Below are positions 8,062 to 13,466 of a stretch of DNA of 15,880 bases, piece by piece. The stretch is from Elusimicrobiota bacterium. GTDB lineage: Bacteria; Elusimicrobiota; Elusimicrobia; UBA1565; UBA9628. The position numbers and the translations under genes were made by a program. Position 1 is the first letter of the stretch, and every line of letters begins with the position of its first letter. The notes under the pieces are model-generated. The model was not told the origin of the DNA. It ran no database searches and was given only the letters and a program-made list of their open reading frames with translations. The stretch is taken from the NCBI GenBank assembly GCA_028871595.1, contig JAGWMT010000049.1, positions 1 through 15,880 of the forward strand, written 5' to 3'.

Positions 8062-9407
8062 AGATCTCCACCAAGCTCGCGCTCGTCCTCAGCGCGACCG
8101 TGGCCGCGTCGGTCGCGGCCTCGTGCCTGGCCTTCGTCTCGCTCCAAAGGAGCGCCTTGCGCCGGTCCGAAACGGAGAAGGAGCAGATCCTGATCGAAAC
8201 CGTGCGCAAGGCCGAGCGCGAGTCCTTGTTGGCGTCCGACCCGCTGCTCCTCATCTCCCAATTGACCTCGCTCCGACGAGAGCGCCCGGAGGTCACCCAG
8301 TGCCGCGTGAAGCTGGACGGGGAATGGCAGATCGTGGGCGGCGCGGCGGCCCCGGAAGACGCCGAGGCCGCCCCCCGTTTGATCGACGCCGCCCTCCCCG
8401 ACGGGAAGAGCGCCTCCGTCGAGATACGTCTCTCGGAGCGCCTGCTCGCGCTGCGGGAGCGCCGGGATTTCGACGCCATGCTCCGCGACGTCGCCCGAGT
8501 CGCCGGCGCGGCCATTCTCCTCGGGATCCTCCTGTCCATTCCGCTGGGCCGTTCGCTGACGCGGCGCATCTCCGGCATCGAAGCCGCGATCAAGGACATC
8601 GGGGCCGGCGGCTACGCGAAGGTGGAGAACGCGGACGGCGCCGACGAGGTGACCCACCTGGCCCGCCAGGTCAACGAGATGTCCCGCAAGCTGGGCGAGC
8701 TCGATGAAATGAAGAAAATGCTCGTGGCGTCGGTCAGCCATGAACTGCGCTCGCCCCTGGGAGCCATCGAAAGCCAGGTCCGGACCCTGCTCGACCGGCC
8801 CGAGGGGCTGCCTCCGGAGTCCCGCGCCAGCCTTCAGTCCATCCGCAAGCACGCCGCGCGCCTGGAGCACTTCGTGAACTCGATGCTCGAGATGTCCAAA
8901 ATCGAGCGCGGCAAGCTGGATTTCGAGCCGCGCGTGGCCGAGATCGGCCCGGTGGTCGAGGACGCCGCGCTGTTCTTCTCCCCGCGCGCCCGCGACGCGT
9001 CGCTGGACTTGAGCATCCGCGTCGAGCCGGGACTGCCCGCGTTCTCCTTTGACCCGGATCTCATCGCGCAGGTGCTGGCCAATCTCGTCTCCAACGCGCT
9101 CAAGTTCACCCCGGCCGGCGGACGGGTGGCGCTGAGCGCCGAGCGCGCGGGAGACGCCGTGCGGATCGCCGTCGAGGACACCGGGGTGGGGCTGGAAGCC
9201 GAGGCGCGCGAGCGGATCTTCACCCCGTTCGAGCGGGTGCCCAACGCCCTGCGCGCCACCGGCACGGGGCTGGGCTTGGCCATCTCCCAGGCCATCGTGC
9301 AGCGGCACGGCGGGCGCATCGGGGTGGACTCGGTTCCCGGAAATGGAAGCCGGTTCAGCTTCGAACTGCCGTTGAACGCGCCCGGGACCGGGGCCGCTCG
9401 CTCGTGA
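8058..9407 (+). CDS. Membrane sensor histidine kinase (449 aa)
   Basis: It starts at GTG 8058, inside the stop of the lipoprotein gene (GTGA overlap). The domains in order are: membrane helix about 7-27; a sensor region of about 118 residues outside the inner membrane with no family I recognise; second helix about 145-165; HAMP about 165-217; and a dimerisation/phosphoacceptor helix with SVSHELRSPL, phosphorylated His228. The ATPase domain follows, with N box NLVSNALKF (Asn346), G1 DTGVGL (374-379), F box FTPFERV and G2 GTGLGL (402-407). All catalytic motifs are intact, so it should autophosphorylate. The obvious partners are the two response regulators on the opposite strand, whose last gene overlaps the end of this one by 53 bp. 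The signal is unknown. Confidence 0.93.
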   Translation: MKISTKLALVLSATVAASVAASCLAFVSLQRSALRRSETEKEQILIETVRKAERESLLASDPLLLISQLTSLRRERPEVTQCRVKLDGEWQIVGGAAAPEDAEAAPRLIDAALPDGKSASVEIRLSERLLALRERRDFDAMLRDVARVAGAAILLGILLSIPLGRSLTRRISGIEAAIKDIGAGGYAKVENADGADEVTHLARQVNEMSRKLGELDEMKKMLVASVSHELRSPLGAIESQVRTLLDRPEGLPPESRASLQSIRKHAARLEHFVNSMLEMSKIERGKLDFEPRVAEIGPVVEDAALFFSPRARDASLDLSIRVEPGLPAFSFDPDLIAQVLANLVSNALKFTPAGGRVALSAERAGDAVRIAVEDTGVGLEAEARERIFTPFERVPNALRATGTGLGLAISQAIVQRHGGRIGVDSVPGNGSRFSFELPLNAPGTGAARS

Positions 9408-10077
9408 GCCGGTAGCCGACCCCCACCAAGGTCTCCAGCAGCTCGCCGCATCCCCCCAGCTTCGTGCGCAGCGCGTGGATGTGCCGGTCCACGGCGCGTG
9501 ATCCGCGCCCGGACGGTCCGCTCCAGAGCGCGTCGATGAGGCCGCCGCGCGTGAGCACGCGCTGGGGATTGCGCAGGAACTCGATCAGCAGGTCGAACTC
9601 CAGCCGGGTCAAGCGCACGTCCTTCCCGTCCACGCGGCACTGCCGGCTGTCCGGAAAAACGGCGATGCCGAAATGCCGGAGGGCGGCCTCCGCGGCGGGC
9701 GTCGGGGCGCGGCGCAGGAGCGAGCGCAGGCGGACCAGCAGGAGAGCCTCTTCCAACGGTTGGAAGAAGTATTCGTCGGCGCCCGCCTTGAACGCGGCGG
9801 TCACCTCGTCCTTCGACTTCGGCCGCCGCGAGAGCCCCACCAGGATCATTTTCGCCGTCTCGGGATTGGAACGCAGGGCGCGGAAGATCTCGCGGCCTTC
9901 CATGCCCGGGAGATGCATGTCCATCAGAAGCACGTCGGGGCGCCGGTCCGTCAGCGCGTCCAGGAACTTCCCCAGGCTGAGGTGGAGTTCCACCGCGTAG
10001 CCGGCGCCGCTCAACGCCTTCTCCGCGGCGAGCGCCCACTCCCGGTCCGAATCCACCAAGGCCAGCTTGGCGTTCAC
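9355..10077 (-). CDS. OmpR/PhoB-type response regulator with degenerate receiver (240 aa)
   Basis: The start is GTG at 10077, overlapping the stop of the CheY-like gene (GTGA). A longer frame upstream is only a shadow of that gene. The receiver spans residues 1 to about 120: the phosphoacceptor Asp53 (LLMDMHLPG) and Ser83 at the switch Thr/Ser position are kept. However, the acidic pair is DS rather than DD/ED (Asp9, Ser10), and the invariant Lys is Gln106 (YFFQPL). The C-terminal winged helix is canonical: LTRLEFDLL, RVLTRGGLIDALW, SRAVDRHIHALRTKLG, VGVGYRL. It should bind DNA as a transcription factor, but its response to phosphorylation may be weak or absent. The 3' end overlaps the kinase gene tail to tail by 53 bp. 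The DNA-binding domain is certain; the functional effect of the substitutions is inferred. Confidence 0.9.
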   Translation of the reverse strand: MNAKLALVDSDREWALAAEKALSGAGYAVELHLSLGKFLDALTDRRPDVLLMDMHLPGMEGREIFRALRSNPETAKMILVGLSRRPKSKDEVTAAFKAGADEYFFQPLEEALLLVRLRSLLRRAPTPAAEAALRHFGIAVFPDSRQCRVDGKDVRLTRLEFDLLIEFLRNPQRVLTRGGLIDALWSGPSGRGSRAVDRHIHALRTKLGGCGELLETLVGVGYRLTSERPRSRARSTAVRS

Positions 10078-10457
10078 GCTTTCTTTCCCGCCAGCGCGGC
10101 GCGCACGCGCGCCAGAAGATCCTCGGGCACGAAGGGCTTGATCACGTAGTCGGTCGAGCCTTCGCGGATGCCCCGGGCCAGGCTGGAGACCGCGAAACGC
10201 ACGCTGCAGAACAACACCGGCGTTTCCGGGGCCTCGGCGCCGGCGCGGATGGTCCGGCAGAAGTCGAAGCCCAGCATGTCGGGGAGCATGACGTCGAGCA
10301 TCACCAGGTCGGGGACGCTCTCCGCGTACAGCTTCAAACCGTCGCGTCCGTTGGCGGCCGAGCGGACCTCGTACCCCGCCGCCGCCAGTACGCGGCACAT
10401 CAAGACGCGGTATTCCTCTTCGTCGTCGACGACCAGTATCTTTTTTTTCTCGGGCAT
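10074..10457 (-). CDS. CheY-like single-domain response regulator (127 aa)
   Basis: The start ATG at 10457 gives MPEKKKILVVDD, the usual beginning of a receiver. All key residues are present: acidic pair Asp11/Asp12, phosphoacceptor Asp55 (VMLDVMLPD), Ser85 at the switch Thr/Ser position, and Lys107 (VIKPF). There is no output domain, and the length matches stand-alone receivers. It is translationally coupled by GTGA to the OmpR-type regulator downstream and is the likely phosphate acceptor of the kinase at 8058-9407. It might pass phosphate on, act as a sink, or control a target by binding. The ribosome site is weak. The 78-bp gap to the diverging sigma-factor gene should hold its promoter; no convincing -35/-10 pair is seen. 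Confidence 0.9.
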   Translation of the reverse strand: MPEKKKILVVDDEEEYRVLMCRVLAAAGYEVRSAANGRDGLKLYAESVPDLVMLDVMLPDMLGFDFCRTIRAGAEAPETPVLFCSVRFAVSSLARGIREGSTDYVIKPFVPEDLLARVRAALAGKKA

Positions 10458-10535
10458 GGCGGACCCGGCGATTTTGTCATATTGCCGTCCCGCAGGGAAA
10501 CAATTCCGCGGCGGCGAAAAGCTAGAATCCGCTTC
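10458..10535. promoter_or_regulatory. Divergent promoter region of the response-regulator and ECF sigma operons
   Basis: A 78-bp gap between two diverging genes. On the plus strand TAGAAT (10523-10528) is a good -10-like hexamer only 7 nt before the sigma-factor ATG, the spacing of a leaderless message. GGAAAC at 10496-10501 could be part of an ECF-type -35 element, but the spacing is longer than usual. Candidate only. Confidence 0.4.
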
Positions 10536-11129
10536 ATGCCGTCCGAAAAGGAACTCATCAGGAAGAGCCGGGGCGGAGACGCGGCCGCGTTCACCGCCCT
10601 GGTCGCGCGGTACGAGGACCGCATCTTCCGCCTGGCGCGGCACGTCTGCTCCGGCCTGCCCTCCGACGCCGACGACGTCTACCAAGAAACCTTCCTGACC
10701 GCCTTCCGCAAGCTCAAGTCCTTCCGCGAGGACTCCGACCTGGGCACCTGGCTGTACCGCATCGCGTCGAACCTCTGCTTCATGCGCTACCGGAAGAAGA
10801 AGAGCGAGCCGTTCGTGGCCCTTCTGGACCGCCCGCATGAACACGATCACGGCGAGGGCCCCGCGCTGAACATTCCCGACGGGCGCCCGACGCCCGAGGA
10901 AGCGGCGCGCAAGAAGGAGCTCGTCGGCGCCATCTCCGCCGCGCTGGCCCGCCTCCCGGTCGAGTACCGGCTGGCCGTGGTCCTGCGCGACGTCGAGGGC
11001 CTGTCCAACGAGGACGCCGCGAAGGCGCTGGGCATCGGCGTCGCCGCGGTCAAATCCCGCCTGCACCGCGGCCGCCTTTTCCTGCGCCAGGAGTTCGAGC
11101 GCGCGTACGGCGCCGGGGCGAAGGCATGA
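10536..11129 (+). CDS. ECF-family RNA polymerase sigma factor (197 aa)
   Basis: The start is the ATG at 10536 (MPSEKELIRK); 18 additional in-frame codons upstream are Arg-rich and lie in the promoter region. Sigma region 2 covers about residues 18-90: FTALVARYEDRIFRLA, DADDVYQETFLTAFRKL, FREDSDLGTWLYRIA. Region 4, about 135-190, has ARLPVEYRLAVVLRDVEGLS and a helix-turn-helix ending AVKSRLHRGRLFLR. Regions 1 and 3 are absent, as is normal for ECF factors. It directs RNA polymerase to a stress- or signal-specific promoter set. The stop overlaps the start of the zinc-type anti-sigma gene by ATGA, the common sigma/anti-sigma layout. No ribosome site is evident. A TAGAAT box 7 nt before the ATG raises the chance of leaderless translation. 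Confidence 0.93.
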   Translation: MPSEKELIRKSRGGDAAAFTALVARYEDRIFRLARHVCSGLPSDADDVYQETFLTAFRKLKSFREDSDLGTWLYRIASNLCFMRYRKKKSEPFVALLDRPHEHDHGEGPALNIPDGRPTPEEAARKKELVGAISAALARLPVEYRLAVVLRDVEGLSNEDAAKALGIGVAAVKSRLHRGRLFLRQEFERAYGAGAKA

Positions 11130-11413
11130 ACCTGGAAAAATTGTCCTGCCGCGCGCGCGTGGCTCTGCTGTGCGATTATCTGGACGGCGGATTGCCTCCG
11201 TCCGCCCGCCGCGTCGTCGCGGCGCACCGGCGCTCCTGCCTGCCCTGCGGCCGCGTGCTCAAGAGCCTGGAGCGCACGCTCAAGGCGCTGCGCGGACTGA
11301 AGACTTCCCCCGCCGCCCCCCCGTCGGCCCGGCGTTCGCTGCGCGCGGCCTTGCAGCGCGCCCGACGGCCCAGCTATACCCCCCGCATGTGCTACCACGT
11401 CTCCGCGGGATAG
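11126..11413 (+). CDS. Putative zinc-type anti-sigma factor (95 aa)
   Basis: It overlaps the ECF sigma gene by ATGA and is almost certainly co-translated with it. Residues 15-48 resemble the zinc-containing anti-sigma fold: a CDYLDGGLPP helix start, then His34-x3-Cys38-x2-Cys41 (HRRSCLPC), followed by a Leu-rich helix. Cys8 or Cys16 could be a fourth zinc ligand. There is no membrane helix, so it would be a soluble anti-sigma that holds the sigma factor in the cytoplasm. The C-terminal half is basic and of low complexity. The last codons and the stop (TAG, 11411-11413) lie inside a truncated initiator tRNA sequence, so the native C-terminus may have been lost or changed when the two were joined. 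Role from motif and context. Confidence 0.8.
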   Translation: MNLEKLSCRARVALLCDYLDGGLPPSARRVVAAHRRSCLPCGRVLKSLERTLKALRGLKTSPAAPPSARRSLRAALQRARRPSYTPRMCYHVSAG

Positions 11414-11439
11414 AGCAGCCCGGTAGCTCGCAGGGCTCA
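11404..11439 (+). pseudogene. 5' half of an initiator tRNA (fMet) gene, cut at the anticodon
   Basis: These 36 bases follow the consensus of bacterial initiator tRNA. The acceptor strand is CGCGGGA. The D arm is GAGC...GCTC enclosing AGCCCGGTA. Then come the anticodon stem CAGGG and loop CTCA, including the first two bases of the CAT anticodon. The stretch GAGCAGCCCGGTAGCTCG is nearly diagnostic. After base 11439 the match stops: the expected TAACCCTG, the T arm with TTCAAATCC and the acceptor 3' strand are missing, both at once and within about 800 bp downstream. It cannot be a working tRNA. It is most simply a relic of deletion or element excision at a tRNA gene. Confidence 0.75.
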
Positions 11440-11464
11440 GAGGAATTGACGGCTCGATTCGCAG

Positions 11465-11490
11465 AAGCGCTGGCAAATCCAGCGCTTTTT
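11465..11490 (+). terminator. Intrinsic terminator
   Basis: A perfect 9-bp stem AAGCGCTGG / CCAGCGCTT with a CAAAT loop is followed by a T run (TTTTT, 11486-11490). It ends transcripts from the sigma/anti-sigma operon and may originally have belonged to the tRNA gene just upstream. Confidence 0.85.
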
Positions 11491-11595
11491 CATTTCACCT
11501 TGCGCGCCCCGCCGCTCAAAAGCCCGCCAGGAAAGCGAACTCGTGAAGAAGTAGGAACTGCGCGTTCGCAAAGAACCGGGTCCGACTCAAGGAGT
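11491..11595. other. Non-coding stretch after the terminator
   Basis: I see no gene, RNA or repeat here on either strand. I searched it and the following bases for a missing 3' half of the initiator tRNA (CCCTG stem, TTCAAATC loop, CCCGC end) and found none. Confidence 0.5.
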
Positions 11596-11814
11596 TTAAC
11601 AGCGGGGCGTCATTCCGTCAAGTTGGCCGAGCTTGGCACAGTAAATCATGCGGGCTTCCCACCGCCTTAGGTGTACCCGCGTCGAAGCAGGCATGGACCA
11701 GACAGACGCAGTCGCTCCATTTCCTTGCGCCGGCCGCGTCGTGGTGCAGCCAACGCAGGCACCGCTCGCACCGCACTTTTTATTTTCAATCGCATGTTCG
11801 CACGCGGCCATCAT
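11596..11814 (-). CDS. Possible small Cys-rich protein (72 aa)
   Basis: Starting at the ATG at 11814, 10 nt past the stop of the 61-aa gene, this frame gives MMAACEHAIENKK and then CGASGACVGC, a Cys cluster that could bind metal. The later half is unremarkable and two more Cys lie near the end. There is no clear ribosome site and I recognise no family. The position directly behind a convincing small gene on the same strand is the main argument for it. It could equally be chance. Confidence 0.25.
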   Translation of the reverse strand: MMAACEHAIENKKCGASGACVGCTTTRPAQGNGATASVWSMPASTRVHLRRWEARMIYCAKLGQLDGMTPRC

Positions 11815-11824
11815 CAAGGCACCG

Positions 11825-12010
11825 TCAGGGCGGCCGACGAGGAATCCAGCCCGCTGGAATCTTGACCACCCGGCCACTCTTCCAAATGACGATCGGATCG
11901 CCGCTGCGGCGATGCTCCTCGATGGTCTTTGCGACGGCAATTCGGAGCGCTCTTCCGGCATTCAGCACGACGGTGAGAGTCCGGCGCGCGCGTTTTCGTT
12001 TGACGCCCAT
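11825..12010 (-). CDS. Small basic protein of unknown function (61 aa)
   Basis: The ATG at 12010 has one of the best ribosome sites of the window, AAAGGAGG (12017-12024), six bases before it. The protein has an Arg/Lys-rich start, a predicted helix (GRALRIAVAKTIEEHRRSG) and a short strand pair (DPIVIWKSGRVVKIPAG). I have the impression of similar short orphan proteins with 'W.dGKVV.vP' endings in many bacteria, but cannot name a family or function. It stands alone in a poorly coding island next to a broken tRNA gene, which fits a cargo gene of a lost mobile element. An overlapping frame upstream (11962-12180) might be a partner. Confidence 0.65.
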   Translation of the reverse strand: MGVKRKRARRTLTVVLNAGRALRIAVAKTIEEHRRSGDPIVIWKSGRVVKIPAGWIPRRPP

Positions 12011-12180
12011 TTGAGTCCTCCTTTGATTTTCAGAAACAGCGGAGTGCCGATCATAATGATTTCCCCGCCATTCGCTCGCGCGATGAGTCGAGGATCGCTC
12101 CCCGAGTTATCGAAGAGATCCCAGGTGTACACCCAGGTCTTCTCAAGCGTAGCCCGAGGATGCCCCGGCCCCTGGGGCAT
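11962..12180 (-). CDS. Possible small protein overlapping the 61-aa gene (72 aa)
   Basis: Starting at ATG 12180, this frame contains WDLFDNSG, RLIARANGGEIIMIGTPLFLKIKGG, which has a natural strand-like pattern faintly like the 'DPIVIWKSGRVVKIP' of the next gene. Its last 49 bases overlap the 61-aa gene in another frame. Its start lies within a hairpin and has no clear ribosome site. It may be the remnant of a longer gene whose 5' part was lost. Weakly supported. Confidence 0.28.
   Translation of the reverse strand: MPQGPGHPRATLEKTWVYTWDLFDNSGSDPRLIARANGGEIIMIGTPLFLKIKGGLKWASNENARAGLSPSC
12160..12180 (-). terminator. GC-rich hairpin after the second surface operon
   Basis: ATGCCCC / GGGGCAT forms a perfect 7-bp stem with a 7-nt loop, about 30 nt past the stop of the 413-aa gene. 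No T run follows in the direction of transcription, so it is at best an atypical terminator or an mRNA-stabilising hairpin. Confidence 0.3.
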
Positions 12181-12209
12181 TTGGTCTGTTTTCAAACAAG
12201 CCCAAGGAC

Positions 12210-13451
12210 CTACGGGCAAGTCACGATCGCCGGCACTACCGCGCCCAAATCGCTTACGGCGATCTTGACGCAGATTCCGCCCACGCTCTTGAGGATCAAG
12301 CCCGCCCCGGAGTTCGAGATATAGGCGTCTCCACCCGCAACTTGAAGTTTCGCCGCCGGCGCCGCGGTCCCGACGCCGAGGTCGCCCGCCGTAATGAAGG
12401 TGCTCGTCGCGATGCTCACGCCGCTGCGCCCGCTCGCGGCGGTGATCCCGGCGCCAGCCGTGTCGAAGGTGATGGTGCCGGTCATCGTCCCGCCCGCTGT
12501 GGGAAGCCGGCTGGAAAGATCGACGACGACGCCGGTCAAGGCCGAGCCGTCGACGGCCGGAAGCGCCCCGGTCAGCTTGGAGGAAGACATCCCGACGATC
12601 TTGGCGTCGGTCACCGTCGCGTCGCCGTAGCTGGCGGTCTGCCACTGGCCGGAGGTGATCTGCGCCGTCGAGAGGCTGGGGATGTCGCTCACGGCCCAAG
12701 TCCCCGTCCCGGAGATCTTGGACTTGGCGATGTTCGCCCCGGCGGCGACGTTGGCGTCCGCGACGGCGCCGGCGCCGACGGCCGAAGCGGTGACGCCGGT
12801 CAACGCCGAGCCGTCGACGGCCGGAAGCGCCCCGGTCAGCTTGGAGGAAGACATCCCGACGATCTTGGCGTCGGTGACGGTGGCGTTGCCGTAGCTGGCC
12901 GTCTGCCACTGGCCGGACACCGACGCCGTGCTGACTGGGCCGCCGGAGGCGGCGGCCCAGCCGGTTCCATTGTAGTAGTTGAGCGTGCCTGGGTTGGACG
13001 AGTCGTCCATCCAGAGATCGCCCACGCCGGGCGCGGCCGGCGCGCTCGCCGCCGTGGTGTAATGCTTGCCCATGTGCAGGTGCGCGTCGAGAGCGTAGGG
13101 CACGACGGCCAGGCGCTCGCGCGGCGTGAACTTGACGCCGGCGACCTCGACCTCGAGCCACAGGTCCATGGTCTCCCAATCGGTTTCCACGGCGAGCGAC
13201 GGCGTGAACGACGTGCGAAACAGCCCGGTCGAGACGACCACGCTGCTCGCGCCCGACTGCCAGCGCTGCACGGGAGCCGCGGAACAATCGGCCGCCGCGT
13301 CGCTGCAGAGGCGGAAGACGATCGAGCGCGTGCCGCTGACCGGCGCGCCGGACTCGCGCAGCTGGCCCTGATAATTGACCGAGCTCGGCATCCCGGCCAA
13401 GGCCGGCCCAGCGAGCGTCAGGGCGAAGGCGGCGGAAATCCAGGTCTTCAT
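12210..13451 (-). CDS. Secreted YQGRL-domain surface protein with internal repeat (413 aa)
   Basis: The ATG at 13451 has AAGGAG (13459-13464) seven bases before it. Residues 1-19 are a signal peptide (ALTLAGPALA). The YQGRL domain follows (VNYQGQLRESG, GLFRTSF, FTPRERLAVVPYALDA), more diverged than in the 289- and 1705-aa proteins. A GDLWMDDSSNPGTLNYYNG segment comes next, then two near-identical 42-residue repeats (SGQWQTASYG to DGSALTGV), an MTGTITF and 'VGTAAPAAKLQV' block, and a Cys-containing end (GGICVKIAVSD...VTCP). The 'VDGSALTG' motif parallels 'GDGSHLTG' in the giant protein. It is the last gene of the operon headed by the second PorV-like gene, 15 nt behind the preceding gene. Probably exposed on the cell surface; exact function unknown. 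Confidence 0.88.
   Translation of the reverse strand: MKTWISAAFALTLAGPALAGMPSSVNYQGQLRESGAPVSGTRSIVFRLCSDAAADCSAAPVQRWQSGASSVVVSTGLFRTSFTPSLAVETDWETMDLWLEVEVAGVKFTPRERLAVVPYALDAHLHMGKHYTTAASAPAAPGVGDLWMDDSSNPGTLNYYNGTGWAAASGGPVSTASVSGQWQTASYGNATVTDAKIVGMSSSKLTGALPAVDGSALTGVTASAVGAGAVADANVAAGANIAKSKISGTGTWAVSDIPSLSTAQITSGQWQTASYGDATVTDAKIVGMSSSKLTGALPAVDGSALTGVVVDLSSRLPTAGGTMTGTITFDTAGAGITAASGRSGVSIATSTFITAGDLGVGTAAPAAKLQVAGGDAYISNSGAGLILKSVGGICVKIAVSDLGAVVPAIVTCP
12528..12653 (-). repeat. 126-bp internal repeat, copy A
   Basis: This copy matches 12792-12917 at about 120 of 126 positions by eye. It encodes 42 residues ending in DGSALTGV and keeps the reading frame. Confidence 0.85.
12792..12917 (-). 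repeat. 126-bp internal repeat, copy B
   Basis: Partner of 12528-12653, start to start 264 bp (88 codons). Five of the six differences cluster in the last third of the unit. Confidence 0.85.
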
Positions 13452-13458
13452 GACGTTT

Positions 13459-13464
13459 CTCCTT
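13459..13464 (-). promoter_or_regulatory. Ribosome binding site of the 413-aa protein
   Basis: AAGGAG on the minus strand, seven bases before the ATG at 13451, in the 15-nt gap after the preceding gene. Confidence 0.7.
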
Positions 13465-13466
13465 TA

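Noticed and set aside
10458..11066. Upstream extension of the CheY-like gene to 11066
   Set aside because: The added codons are antisense to the ECF sigma factor, and the receiver fold starts normally at the ATG at 10457.
11465..11490. T arm of the truncated tRNA
   Set aside because: The stem GCTGG/CCAGC with CAAAT looks like a T arm missing two loop bases, but the longer perfect 9-bp stem and the T run fit an intrinsic terminator better.
12124..12133. Palindrome GGTGTACACC
   Set aside because: A perfect 10-bp palindrome, but isolated and not placed at any promoter I can support; likely chance.
11404..12200. A group I intron or split gene that would complete the initiator tRNA
   Set aside because: I looked for the 3' exon (CCCTG, TTCAAATC or TTCGAATC loop, CCCGC end) up to about 12250 on the plus strand and found none; no intron core is recognisable by eye.
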